64,000 nucleotides of DNA from CAYRHN01 sp964424115 (lineage in GTDB: Bacteria; Chloroflexota; Anaerolineae; Anaerolineales; Anaerolineaceae): contig CAYRHN010000010.1 in the NCBI GenBank assembly GCA_964424115.1, positions 62,001 through 126,000 on the forward strand, given 5' to 3'. The stretch's first letter is position 1, and each line of letters starts with the position of its first letter. Made by a program: the position numbers and the translations under genes. Of the stretch, positions 49,185-58,170 are shown one piece after another. The notes below the pieces were generated by a model. That model did not search any database, was not told where the DNA came from, and saw only the letters and a list, made by a program, of their open reading frames with translations.

Positions 49185-49568
49185 TCAGGCAGCCATTGGC
49201 ACGGCCTGGAAAACCGAACGCCGCGCCAGTTTACGCACCTTGGCAGCCAGCATGCCCACCCCCGCTGGTTTAACCAGGTAATCATCCGCGCCTGCGTTGA
49301 GGGCCTCTGCCACCAGGCAGGGATTATCGACTGCGGAGAGCATCAGGATCGGAGTATAGCTGAACTGGCGGAGAGCCTGGCAGGTTTGCAGCCCATCCAT
49401 ACCCGGCATCATCATATCCAGAACGATCAAGTCCAGATTGCCAAAACGCGCGATGCGAATTCCTTCCTCTCCACTGTGGGCAACCGCCACTTCTTCCCCC
49501 ATCTGCTTCAGCATCAATGCAATAATTTCGGTTGTTGCGGCGTCATCATCAATAATTAGAACTCTCAT
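49185..49568 (-). CDS. Single-domain response regulator
   Basis: The product has 127 residues, consisting of one REC domain: acidic triad IIDDD, phosphoacceptor D51 in IVLDMMMPGMDG, S in LMLSAVD, lysine in VKPAG. There is no output domain, so it probably works like CheY or Spo0F as a relay or by binding a partner. It is a candidate acceptor for the HPT domains of the hybrid kinases encoded at 15782-27802, although they are over 20 kb away. It is monocistronic or the first gene of the following minus-strand group (91-base gap). Confidence 0.9.
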   Translation of the reverse strand: MRVLIIDDDAATTEIIALMLKQMGEEVAVAHSGEEGIRIARFGNLDLIVLDMMMPGMDGLQTCQALRQFSYTPILMLSAVDNPCLVAEALNAGADDYLVKPAGVGMLAAKVRKLARRSVFQAVPMAA

Positions 49569-49626
49569 TCATTCTCCGTTGCTCAATCATAGCCCCAAAT
49601 CACTTAAAAAAACCTTACAACCCCCT

Positions 49627-49632
49627 TACAAT
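49627..49632 (+). promoter_or_regulatory. -10-like box before the acyl-AMP ligase gene
   Basis: TACAAT ends 7 nt before ATG 49640. A second TACAAT (49644-49649) lies 8 nt before the in-frame ATG 49658. Neither start has a Shine-Dalgarno sequence, so both fit leaderless transcription. Confidence 0.4.
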
Positions 49633-49639
49633 AAATTAG

Positions 49640-51343
49640 ATGGTACAATTCGACGCTATGGATAGTGCATACACAACCCTGGTACAACCTTTACTGCAGC
49701 GCGCCCGGAATGATCCTGGTGCGCTCACATTGATCTATATGGGTGAAGACGGCAGTGAGAAACAAGTTACTGCAGCCCAATTTGACCGCGCTGCCCGTCA
49801 ATATGCTCATGCGCTCAGCAGCCTGGGAGTGGGGCAGGATGACTTGGTGGTGCTGGTGCTGCGTCATTCCGAGACGCTGCTCTACGCCTTTTGGGGTGCC
49901 CTTTACCAGGGGGCGATGGCCTCCATTTTCCCCTTCCTGACAGAGAAGCTCGATCCCCAGATCTATTTCGAGCGGGTTAAGACGCTGGTGGAACACGAAC
50001 AGGTCAAGGCGGTCATTACCTTCCCGGAGTTCTACGAAGAGTTACGTGGGTTGTTGGGCGGTGCGGGTTGTCTGGTGCTTAGCACCGAGCAGGTCGATCC
50101 CCAAGAGGAAACAACCTTCGACCTGCCGGACTGGCAATCCCAGGGTGGCGACAAGATCGCCTTCTTGCAGCATTCCAGCGGCACCACCGGCCTGCAAAAG
50201 GGCGTGGCGCTTTCGCATCGCTCCGTGCTGAATCAGGTGCGCGCTTACAGTCAGGCGATCCGCCTGTCTCCCACGGATGTAATGGTGAGCTGGCTGCCCC
50301 TTTATCACGATATGGGCCTTATTGCAGGATTTGTTATGCCAATCGTGGCCGGAATTCCCCTGGTATTGATGTCTCCTTTCCAGTGGGTGCGCGATCCGAA
50401 GATCCTCTTCCAGGCGGTCACGCGCTGGAAGGCCAGCCTGTGCTGGTTGCCCAATTTTGCCTACAACCATCTGGCGCGCGTCGTGCGTAAGCGGGAATTG
50501 GAACAATTCGATCTATCCTCTCTGCGCGCAGTGATTAATTGTTCGGAACCGGTCCGGCACGAAAGCCACCAGATCTTCCTGCAAAAATTCTCCGTGTGCG
50601 GCTTGCGCCCCCAGGCGCTGGCGGCCTGTTATGCCATGGCCGAGAACACCTTTGCGGTCACTCAAACAGAAGTGGGCGCGATGCCCTACGTCGATTGGGT
50701 GCAGACCCGCGCCTTGCAAGAGGAGCGCCGCGCCCTGCCCGCCGAACCTGAAAGCGACGGCGCTACCGCCATGGTGAGCTGCGGCCGTCCGATTTCCGGC
50801 ACCCGTGTGGCAGTGGCCGATGAAAAAGGTCATTTGTTGCCAGAGCGCAGCGTGGGAGAGCTGATCTTGCGTTCGGACTGCATGTTGAGTGAGTATTATC
50901 GCCGCCCGGATGCCACTACTGAGGCCATCCGCAACGGCTGGTACTTCACCGGTGATATGGGGTATTTGGCGGATGGACAGGTCTTCGTCACTGGGCGCAA
51001 GAAGGACCTGATCATCGTGGGTGGTAAGAATATCTATCCCCAAGACCTGGAAGCCATTGCTAACCTGACCCCTGGACTCTATCCCGGACGCTCAGTCGCC
51101 TTTGGTGTGTTAGATCCAGAAGTGGGCTCCGAGTCGATTGTCATGGTCTGCGAGCTGGAAGACGAGTTGGCGACCCCGGAGGTTCAAGAAAGCATTGAGC
51201 AGGAACTCCGCCGCCGCGTGGTAGCGCAAACCGAGGTTGCTCTCAAGGATGTCCGCCTGGTGGGGCGCAAATGGTTGATCAAAACCTCCAGCGGCAAGAT
51301 CGCCCGTTCCGCCAATCGGGATAAATATCTGGCGGATTTATAA
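49640..51343 (+). CDS. Fatty-acyl-AMP ligase (FAAL-like AMP-dependent synthetase)
   Basis: The product has 567 residues. It activates a carboxylic acid as acyl-AMP. Motifs are HSSGTTGLQKGV (P-loop), WLPLYHDMGLI (characteristic of FAALs), CYAMAENTF, GELILRS, YFTGDMGYL, GRKKDLIIVGGKNIYPQDLE and the C-terminal lysine region KTSSGKIAR. With the ACP gene 87 bases downstream, the acyl group is likely passed to the carrier protein's phosphopantetheine rather than to CoA. ATG 49658 is an equally good start and would remove six residues. It is the first gene of a ligase, carrier and transporter cassette. Confidence 0.88.
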   Translation: MVQFDAMDSAYTTLVQPLLQRARNDPGALTLIYMGEDGSEKQVTAAQFDRAARQYAHALSSLGVGQDDLVVLVLRHSETLLYAFWGALYQGAMASIFPFLTEKLDPQIYFERVKTLVEHEQVKAVITFPEFYEELRGLLGGAGCLVLSTEQVDPQEETTFDLPDWQSQGGDKIAFLQHSSGTTGLQKGVALSHRSVLNQVRAYSQAIRLSPTDVMVSWLPLYHDMGLIAGFVMPIVAGIPLVLMSPFQWVRDPKILFQAVTRWKASLCWLPNFAYNHLARVVRKRELEQFDLSSLRAVINCSEPVRHESHQIFLQKFSVCGLRPQALAACYAMAENTFAVTQTEVGAMPYVDWVQTRALQEERRALPAEPESDGATAMVSCGRPISGTRVAVADEKGHLLPERSVGELILRSDCMLSEYYRRPDATTEAIRNGWYFTGDMGYLADGQVFVTGRKKDLIIVGGKNIYPQDLEAIANLTPGLYPGRSVAFGVLDPEVGSESIVMVCELEDELATPEVQESIEQELRRRVVAQTEVALKDVRLVGRKWLIKTSSGKIARSANRDKYLADL

Positions 51344-51430
51344 TATACTTATGCAAGGTCTTCATGGAATGTTTTGGCGTTGCGGTTGCCGGAACATTCG
51401 AATCCTATTTAATCCTCCAAGGAGTATCCA

Positions 51431-51673
51431 ATGACCGAGATTGAAACCCAACTGGTAGAATATATCCGCACCAAGATCGTAAAGAATTCCAAGAAGTTGA
51501 TCGAGATGAACACCCCCCTCATCTCCAGCGGATTGATCGATTCGTTCCACCTGGTTGACCTGGGCGTTTTTGTCGAAGATGAATACGATGTCCGCATTGA
51601 AGACAGCGAATTGAATGCGCAGACTTTTGATACAGTCGCGCAGTTGGCTGCATTGATCGAATCCCGCCGCTAG
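51431..51673 (+). CDS. Acyl carrier protein
   Basis: The product has 80 residues. The phosphopantetheine serine is S38 in GLIDSFHLVDL; the usual motif is DSL, so the residue after serine is F. The protein is four-helical and acidic, as carrier proteins are. AAGGAG lies 8 nt before the ATG. It sits between the acyl-AMP ligase and the MFS gene (10-base gap), and so is probably a dedicated carrier rather than the housekeeping ACP of fatty-acid synthesis, which is normally next to fab genes. Confidence 0.88.
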   Translation: MTEIETQLVEYIRTKIVKNSKKLIEMNTPLISSGLIDSFHLVDLGVFVEDEYDVRIEDSELNAQTFDTVAQLAALIESRR

Positions 51674-51683
51674 GGAGCCAGTC

Positions 51684-52874
51684 ATGCCTGCCAACAAATA
51701 CCTCCGATACGCCTTATTTGCCCTGTTGTATTTCACCCAGGGCACTATCCTTAGTTATTTCACCTCGCTGAATGCATTGTATTTCCTCTCTCGAGGAATG
51801 GATATGGCCAGCGTAGGTATCTTTGGCACAATTGCCATGATCCCCTTCATTTTGAAGATTTTCCTGGGGATGTTAAGCGACAAGTATAATTTATTCGGCA
51901 TGGGGCACCGCAAGCCGTATATCTTAATCGGCCTGGCTGTCCAGTTTCTCTGTTTGATAATTGTCCCGTTTGTTGATCCCAAGGATGGCTATTGGGGGTT
52001 TGTTCTCCTGGCCTTTGTGCTGCAAATGGGCATGGCTCTTTATGACACCTGCACCGACGGCCTGGCGCTGGATACCACCCCCGTACAGGAGCAGGGCATC
52101 ATCCAGGGCGTGATGGTCGGCGGGCGGGCAGTGGGAGTGATCGTGATCGCCTCTTTGGTCGGTCTCCTGGCGGAATCGGCATCCTGGACGGCTGTCTTCT
52201 GGCTGCTGGCAGTTCTCACCCTTTTGCCCCTGCCCCTGGTGTTAACCCTGCGTGATACAACCAAGGCAGGGCGGCGCTTTGAGTGGGCGGCCTTCGCCAC
52301 ACTGAAACGTCTGGATGTGCTGGCGGTGGGCGGCTTCGGTTTGATCGCATTCCTGGTGATCGTCGGCGCCAACCAGTTGGTGAATCCCTACGTTGAAAGC
52401 ATCTACAATATTAGCTTCAGCACGGCGGGTTTGTTGACCTCCGTGTGGGGCATAGGTGTAGTGGTGGGCGGCCTGTTTGGCGGGCGGATGATCGACCGCA
52501 TTGGAAGGCGCAAATCCATCCTGATCGGACTGGCGGTTTCCTCGCTTTCGCTGCTCATCCTGGCCTTCTTTGTTACCCCTCAGGTCGGGCTGGGACTGGT
52601 CTTCGTATTAGTGGCATTGTTTGGTCTGGCTTACGGCACCTATCAGGCGGTTTATTTTGCCGTGGCGATGGGTTTCACCGATCCGCGCATCGCCGCCTCT
52701 ATGTTTGCGATCCTGATGGCGTTTACCAATATTGGTCAGGCCATTGGGCTTGGGGTGGGCGGTACCATGTCAGCTAAGATCGGCTTCCCGGTCACCTTCC
52801 TGATCCTGGCCGGCATCAACATCCTGGCCCTGCCGCTCTTACCCCTTTTCACCCGCAAGAGATCGCAACCCTGA
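51684..52874 (+). CDS. MFS transporter
   Basis: The product has 396 residues and 12 TM helices in two halves of six. The loop after TM2 reads LGMLSDKYNLFGMGHRKPYI and that after TM8 is GGRMIDRIGRRKS, both versions of the MFS G-x3-D-x-x-GR-R-K loop. Overall pattern recalls AmpG or acetyl-CoA-transporter-like members, but no substrate motif was recognised. It is 10 bases after the acyl carrier gene; export of the acylated product or uptake of the acid used by the ligase are both possible. Confidence 0.85.
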   Translation: MPANKYLRYALFALLYFTQGTILSYFTSLNALYFLSRGMDMASVGIFGTIAMIPFILKIFLGMLSDKYNLFGMGHRKPYILIGLAVQFLCLIIVPFVDPKDGYWGFVLLAFVLQMGMALYDTCTDGLALDTTPVQEQGIIQGVMVGGRAVGVIVIASLVGLLAESASWTAVFWLLAVLTLLPLPLVLTLRDTTKAGRRFEWAAFATLKRLDVLAVGGFGLIAFLVIVGANQLVNPYVESIYNISFSTAGLLTSVWGIGVVVGGLFGGRMIDRIGRRKSILIGLAVSSLSLLILAFFVTPQVGLGLVFVLVALFGLAYGTYQAVYFAVAMGFTDPRIAASMFAILMAFTNIGQAIGLGVGGTMSAKIGFPVTFLILAGINILALPLLPLFTRKRSQP

Positions 52875-52910
52875 GCCTGTCTTAAGATCATCGCTCTTTG
52901 AGGATTTGGA

Positions 52911-52944
52911 TAAAAACACACCCCGGACTATTGCCGGGGTGTGT
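52911..52944 (-). terminator. Rho-independent terminator
   Basis: A perfect 11-bp stem (52916-52926 with 52934-52944) with a 7-nt loop is followed on the minus strand by TTTTTA (52915-52911). It serves the minus-strand gene ending at 52958 and, as a hairpin, may also stop transcription from the MFS gene. Confidence 0.82.
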
Positions 52945-52957
52945 CTCTGATGTCTGT

Positions 52958-53722
52958 CTAAAGTTGATCGTGCTGATCCAATCCGCCGTCCTGGAAATCG
53001 GAGATAAACTCGGTCGGGCGAACGCGTTCGCGGTTGCGTGCTTCGCGGAAATGCAGGCGCAGGGTATCCTTCATTTTCACCGGGTCGTCGATACCCAGGA
53101 CTTCCTCCTTGGGGGCGGTTTCATCGGTGGAGAAGATGATCAACTTACCGATGTTAAATACCCGGTCGGTGAATCCCTGCATTAATTCCACGTCTTTCAC
53201 GCGGAACAATTCCAATTCGCTGATGTCGCGCCGGATGATTCCCCGGATGATAAAGAAACGCTGCGTGGTCAACCGGTATTTCAGGGAGAAGCGTTTGATG
53301 ACCACAAACAAGATGATCGCCACTGCGCCCAGGACGCCCAGCCAATTAAAGATCGGGCTGAAGATGCTGTTGGGGGTGCTTTTGTAGATCACTCCACCCA
53401 CCACCAGGCCAAGGATCAATACAACCAGGGCCAGGATCAACCAGCCAATGAATGCTTTCCAGCTTGGGCGAGTTTCAAAGATCGGTTTTTCTTCCGATGG
53501 GTGGGCGCCGGGGGACATGTAGGTGGCAAAACCATCCGTATCCACACCTTTGTTGGCGTTTTGAACCAGCATCGGCTGGGGCACAGGCGGTTGCGGTGCA
53601 GGTTTGATCGGAATGACAATTGTAGATTTACACGCTGGACAAGTAGTATTGCGTCCGGTGTACTGGTCATCGCCGCGTAAAACACGGCCGCAATTAGGGC
53701 ACTTAAAGTCAAATTCAGCCAT
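52958..53722 (-). CDS. Zinc-ribbon and PH-like (bPH2/YdbS) membrane protein
   Basis: The product has 254 residues. An N-terminal zinc ribbon has KCPNC (8-11 region) and TCPAC (28-31 region). After a proline-rich linker come two TM helices (about 92-113 and 126-143) and a bacterial PH-like domain (150-225: RLTTQRFFIIRGIIRRDISELEL). Similar proteins are widespread and of unknown function; the PH domain may oligomerise at the membrane. AGGAGG is placed 6 nt before the ATG at 53722. It is a single gene with its own terminator. Confidence 0.8.
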   Translation of the reverse strand: MAEFDFKCPNCGRVLRGDDQYTGRNTTCPACKSTIVIPIKPAPQPPVPQPMLVQNANKGVDTDGFATYMSPGAHPSEEKPIFETRPSWKAFIGWLILALVVLILGLVVGGVIYKSTPNSIFSPIFNWLGVLGAVAIILFVVIKRFSLKYRLTTQRFFIIRGIIRRDISELELFRVKDVELMQGFTDRVFNIGKLIIFSTDETAPKEEVLGIDDPVKMKDTLRLHFREARNRERVRPTEFISDFQDGGLDQHDQL

Positions 53723-53810
53723 AGGAATCCTCCAGGGGAAAATGCTAGAAATATTCTATCATAAACCGGGCTTTAACGTTGAGTTTTTTCCGGGGTCTTT
53801 TTGTACGGTT

Positions 53811-54767
53811 TTAATCTTCTTCGGTTTCCTCCGCCAAATTGGCGGCGGCGCTCGAAAAGGCGATCACCTGGGCAAATTGCCCGGTCATGTTGTAAGCTTC
53901 TTTGAACATGCTTTGCACATCCAATTTACCCATCAGATCGGGTTCGCCCAGCCGTTGCAGCAGGGGCATCTCCACTGTGGGGGGGCGTATGGTCACTGAA
54001 AAGTCATCCAGGGGAGCAGCCATGCCCCAGAAAGTGCGCGCATTGCGGGTGGGAGGACGGTTGGCTTCCTCGCCATTCTCTGCTGCAGGGTCCTCGGGTT
54101 CAGGTATGGCCTCTTCCACCGGTAGAGGAACAGCTTCTCTGGCTTCCGTCCCGGTGAGTTCAGCGCTGCGCCGCTTGCGCAGCCCTTCCAACACATCCTC
54201 CTGGCTGCGTCCGCGCAGGCGGAAAAGCAAGAAGGGATCTTCGTCGAAGCGATCTCCCAGGATATAGTGTGCCGCAGCGATGTGCTTACACGGATTGGCC
54301 CAATCCGGGCAGGAGCATTTGGTTTGCAGGTCGCCGTGCCGGGAGGGGAACAGGCTGGCTCCAGCCGTCGAGAAGGCTTCTTCAATGTTCTCCGGCATTT
54401 CCCCGGCCAAAAGCTTGGCGGTAAAGATGGCCTGTTGTGCCATGGCATCCAGCGCTTTTTCCCAGGTCTCGTCATCCAGGTGGGTGACTCCAATGCTGAC
54501 CTTGTACGGCTGCGGCCGCGACCCCTGCACCTTGGCGGTGACCCCCTCGCGGGTTTCCTGCATGGAGATCACCTGCCCAATGCGGGCATAATGGCGTCCG
54601 CGCTGCAGGCGTGCTGCCGGTACCAGTCGTTCCATGGCCAGCAGCCATTTGCGCGCCCACCAGTTCTTGGCGAATTCGCCGTTCTCGCTGCGCGCCTTAA
54701 TCCCTCCGCGCACGCGCCGGGCACGGGACTGGTAGAACATGCGGTCATTTTCGATCTTTTCGGCCAT
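53811..54767 (-). CDS. SWIM zinc-finger protein
   Basis: The product has 318 residues. The SWIM motif C-x-C-x6-C-x-H is CSCPDWANPCKHIAA (about 171-185). The N-terminal part (FAKNWWARKWLLAMERL, RGRHYARIGQVI) is common to SWIM proteins paired with SNF2 helicases. SWIM domains bind DNA or protein. A variable Glu/Pro-rich segment (235-265) precedes a conserved tail. The ATG at 54767 has AGGAAG at 8 nt; the frame further upstream lies in the end of the helicase gene. It follows the SNF2 gene by 20 bases on the same strand, so the two form an operon and probably a complex. Confidence 0.87.
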   Translation of the reverse strand: MAEKIENDRMFYQSRARRVRGGIKARSENGEFAKNWWARKWLLAMERLVPAARLQRGRHYARIGQVISMQETREGVTAKVQGSRPQPYKVSIGVTHLDDETWEKALDAMAQQAIFTAKLLAGEMPENIEEAFSTAGASLFPSRHGDLQTKCSCPDWANPCKHIAAAHYILGDRFDEDPFLLFRLRGRSQEDVLEGLRKRRSAELTGTEAREAVPLPVEEAIPEPEDPAAENGEEANRPPTRNARTFWGMAAPLDDFSVTIRPPTVEMPLLQRLGEPDLMGKLDVQSMFKEAYNMTGQFAQVIAFSSAAANLAEETEED

Positions 54768-54787
54768 ATCTATTCTTCCTGGCAGGT

Positions 54788-57700
54788 TTAATCCACCCGC
54801 CGCAAGCTGACCAGGTCGCGCAATTCGTCGGTGGTCAGCTCGGTCAACCAATCTTCGCCGCTGCCAATCACAGCTTCGGCCAGCGACTTCTTGGATTCGA
54901 TCAGCTCATCGATCCGTTCTTCCAGCGAGCCAATGGTGACAAATTTATGCACCTGCACATTTCGATTCTGCCCTATGCGGAAAGCGCGGTCGGTGGCTTG
55001 TTCTTCCACCGCCGGGTTCCACCATCGGTCATAATGGAAAACGTGGTTGGCGCGAGTCAGGTTCAACCCCAAACCGCCTGCCTTCAGGGATAAGATAAAG
55101 ATTTGCGGCCCGCGCGTCTCTTCCTGGAAGCGCCGTACCATGATATCGCGCTGGTTGACCGGTGTGCCGCCGTGCAGGAAAAGGGTTTGCGTATTCAGCG
55201 CTTGCGGCAGGTATCCTGCCAGCAGTTTGCCCATCTCTGCAAATTGGGTGAAGATCAGGGCGTGGTCGCCTTCGGCCAACACTTCCTCCAGCATCTCGGT
55301 CAGGCGGACCAGTTTGCCGGAGCGCCCGGATACCAGGTCATTATCACTGGTGCTGGATTGTTTCAAATAATGCGCCGGATGGTTGCAGATTTGTTTAAGG
55401 TGCATCAAAAGGGTCAGTACCAACCCCTTGCGTTCGATCCCTTCGCTGCTTTCGATACGTTTCATGGTCTGCTGCACCAATGCGCCGTACAGACTGGCCT
55501 GTTCTTCAGTCAGGTTGCAATATTCCTTCATTTCGATCTTCTCGGGCAGGTCCTGGATCACATCTGGGTCAGATTTCACGCGCCGCAGGATGAAGGGCGA
55601 GACCAGTTTCTTAAGGGTTTGGGTGGCCTCTTTGTCTCCAAAGCGTTCGATCGGGATGGAGAATTGATTTTGGAAGGATTTTTGGCTGCCCAGGAAATCG
55701 GGGTTAAGGAATTGCATGATCGACCACAATTCGGACAGGCGGTTCTCCACTGGCGTTCCAGTCAGTGCCAGACGGAAACCTGCCGGCAAGGCGCGAATGG
55801 CCTTGGTCTGCTTGGCCGCCGGGTTCTTGATATTTTGCGCTTCATCCAGGATCACCCCGTACCACGGCACCATTGCCAGCGTGTCCGCATCCTGGCGTGC
55901 CACCGCATAACTGGTCAGCATCAGATCGTAATTCTTCGCGGATTGGATGAAATCGTGATTGCGCAGGCGGGAGGGGCCCTGGTGAATATTGACTCTTAAT
56001 GAAGGGGCAAAGCGCAGCGCTTCCCGCTGCCAGTTGGTAACCACCGAGGTGGGGCAGATCAACAACACCGGCCCCGGTAATTTGCCTTGTTCTTCCTTCT
56101 CGTGCAGCAGCAGGGCCAGGGCTTCAACGGTTTTTCCCAGCCCCATATCATCGGCCAGGATTGCCCCCAGACCCCAGCGGCGGAAGAACGACATCCATGA
56201 GAACCCGTAGACCTGGTACGGCCGTAACTGCCCATGCAGGCTGGCTGGTTGGGGCAGCTCCACCAGGCGGTCGGATTGCGCCAGGCGCGAGTACCAGTCA
56301 TCCACCCAACCCTCCGCAACCACTTCGGTGAGCGGCAGGTCGCCATCCGGGGTTTTGCCTCCCAGACCAAATTGGGCCACTTGCAACAGGTTAATCTCGC
56401 CGGATTGCTTCTGCGATTCCCAGAAATGGATCGCCGCCTCGATTTGTTCCGGATCCAACTGCACCCATTGACCGCGGATCTGCACCAATGGCTCCTTGAG
56501 CGCCACCAGGGATTCGAACTCCTGGCGGGTCAATGTTGTTTCGCCAATTGCCAGTTCCCATTGGTATTGCACCAGGTTCTGCAGGTTCAGGCGTCCGCCT
56601 GAGATCACCTGGGGTTGTTTATCGCTCAGCGGGCGCACATGCAAGCGAACCCCCAGACGGGCGTTGTTTTGATTCCACCACGGCGGCACGATCAGGCTGA
56701 AACCGGCCTGCTCCAGCAGCGGACCAACCTGGCGCAAGAAGGAATAGGCTTCTTGCGTGGTCAGGGTGGCCCCCGTGGGGTGATTGTTGTTCAGGCTGGG
56801 CAAAATAGATGGGAAAAGCCGCGCAGCATAACCCAAACCCTGAAGGAGCTTCTCATAAGGGTTTTCAACGCGCCGGCCAAGCGTCTGCAGCAGGGTGGAG
56901 CCTTTTCGCCAGGTCTCCTCGGCTGGGATCAGCAGGCTTGGGTCATCGCGCGCCTGCAGAAAATAACGCATCCGCCAGACGGCTTCTTTGGTTGGCTTTT
57001 CTCCCGCCGGAGGGGCATCTAATTTAAAAGCAATGCGGAATACCGCATCGCCTGCCACGTTCAGGTTTCGCATCCAGGCGCGCAGCGAAGAGTAAAGCGC
57101 GTTCAATTGCCCGGCCGAAGCTTTGACAGTTGCGTCTTCGTTGAATAGAGCCATCACCCAGGCTTCCACAGGGTCGTCCGAGCGCCCTCCCAGTCGTGGA
57201 GCAGCAGCCCGCCCCCAGGATCGCATCAGCGAATCGCAGGTGGTCTTGATGAACGAATCCAGCAGTCCAGGGGCTGGTTCAAATCCTCCCGTCACCTTGC
57301 CTTTTGGGGGATAGGGGATCTCGGCCCGGCATACCAGCGGCATGGCGTTTGCCAGGCGCGCCAGGCGTGGGGCATCGTTCGGCCCATCCAGCACTGCCAG
57401 CCAGCGGGATTGGTAGGTGACCGTGCCGCTGATCGTGTTCCCGTTTACGGTTGAATTCCATTGCAGCCCACCTTTTTCGTTCACTTGCAGCATGGTGGGC
57501 AGGATCTTCTGGGCAGACAGGGTCTCCAACACCAGGTCTGCTGCTTTGCGCCAAAACTTGGCATCTTCCGCCAGTACAAAGATAGGAGACTGCTCGGGCA
57601 GGCTGACCAGAACCCCCAGCGCCTTGTCCGGCGGCAGCCACAGGCCGTTCACCAGCCAGGGGGCCAGGTGCATGCGTTGTTCTTCGTCCACGTCCCAGTC

Positions 57701-57982
57701 GTGGCTCAGGTCAGGAGAAGGGATGGGACCGTTGCGCCCGGTTGGCAGGCGTAAGAAGGCCATTTCATTGCGGGCTTTGCCCAGCGGTGTTCCGATCCCA
57801 ATTTGCAGGCGCAGGTTTTCCGGAGAAAGGCAGTAGGGATGATCGCGATTTTGGTTTTTTTGTTGCACCCGGTTGCGCCAGATGGAAGGAAGATGGACAT
57901 CGCTGGTCTCTGCCCAAAACAGAATACCACCGTTGTCCATCGGACGGCGCATCGGCTGCCAGTGGGCATGGAGTACAAGCAT
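54788..57982 (-). CDS. SNF2-family ATP-dependent helicase/translocase
   Basis: The product has 1064 residues. The N-terminal 550 hold the SNF2-associated region (LPTGRNGPIP, DEEQRMHLAPWLVNGLW, then a long helical part). The motor spans 580-1050: Walker A DDMGLGKT (about 612-619), DEAQ box LDEAQNIKNP (about 711), LALTGTPVENRLSELWSI, and the helicase C motifs SLKAGGLGLNLT and DRWWNPAVEEQATDRAFRIGQ. It translocates on double-stranded DNA and remodels bound proteins, perhaps in stalled-transcription or repair contexts like RapA/HepA. The operon with a SWIM protein is a recurring bacterial arrangement. The start is the ATG at 57982; a promoter is present at 58014-58042. Confidence 0.92.
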   Translation of the reverse strand: MLVLHAHWQPMRRPMDNGGILFWAETSDVHLPSIWRNRVQQKNQNRDHPYCLSPENLRLQIGIGTPLGKARNEMAFLRLPTGRNGPIPSPDLSHDWDVDEEQRMHLAPWLVNGLWLPPDKALGVLVSLPEQSPIFVLAEDAKFWRKAADLVLETLSAQKILPTMLQVNEKGGLQWNSTVNGNTISGTVTYQSRWLAVLDGPNDAPRLARLANAMPLVCRAEIPYPPKGKVTGGFEPAPGLLDSFIKTTCDSLMRSWGRAAAPRLGGRSDDPVEAWVMALFNEDATVKASAGQLNALYSSLRAWMRNLNVAGDAVFRIAFKLDAPPAGEKPTKEAVWRMRYFLQARDDPSLLIPAEETWRKGSTLLQTLGRRVENPYEKLLQGLGYAARLFPSILPSLNNNHPTGATLTTQEAYSFLRQVGPLLEQAGFSLIVPPWWNQNNARLGVRLHVRPLSDKQPQVISGGRLNLQNLVQYQWELAIGETTLTRQEFESLVALKEPLVQIRGQWVQLDPEQIEAAIHFWESQKQSGEINLLQVAQFGLGGKTPDGDLPLTEVVAEGWVDDWYSRLAQSDRLVELPQPASLHGQLRPYQVYGFSWMSFFRRWGLGAILADDMGLGKTVEALALLLHEKEEQGKLPGPVLLICPTSVVTNWQREALRFAPSLRVNIHQGPSRLRNHDFIQSAKNYDLMLTSYAVARQDADTLAMVPWYGVILDEAQNIKNPAAKQTKAIRALPAGFRLALTGTPVENRLSELWSIMQFLNPDFLGSQKSFQNQFSIPIERFGDKEATQTLKKLVSPFILRRVKSDPDVIQDLPEKIEMKEYCNLTEEQASLYGALVQQTMKRIESSEGIERKGLVLTLLMHLKQICNHPAHYLKQSSTSDNDLVSGRSGKLVRLTEMLEEVLAEGDHALIFTQFAEMGKLLAGYLPQALNTQTLFLHGGTPVNQRDIMVRRFQEETRGPQIFILSLKAGGLGLNLTRANHVFHYDRWWNPAVEEQATDRAFRIGQNRNVQVHKFVTIGSLEERIDELIESKKSLAEAVIGSGEDWLTELTTDELRDLVSLRRVD

Positions 57983-58013
57983 ATAAGGGAACCTGCTCAG
58001 GTTATGTTCAAGA

Positions 58014-58042
58014 AGTGTATGTTCGCGGTATTAAGGTTTCAA
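58014..58042 (-). promoter_or_regulatory. Promoter of the SNF2-SWIM operon
   Basis: On the minus strand TTGAAA (58042-58037) and TACACT (58019-58014) are separated by 17 nt, with a leader of about 25 nt. It begins exactly where the T-run of the preceding terminator ends. Confidence 0.55.
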
Positions 58043-58066
58043 AAAACAGGAAACTCGGGTTTCCTG
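58041..58066 (-). terminator. Terminator of the PAS-HD-GYP gene
   Basis: An 8-bp stem (58047-58054 with 58059-58066) closes a 4-nt loop and is followed on the minus strand by six T's (58046-58041). It lies about 105 bases after the stop at 58171; a second imperfect inverted repeat is at about 58090-58124. Confidence 0.75.
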
Positions 58067-58170
58067 AGGTCTTGTATGATCTCTAGCTTAGCGGAATGCG
58101 TAACCCACCATGCTCACGCCATTCCGATCTCTCTTATTCGAATTACTTGTGAATTAATTTTACCACAAAA

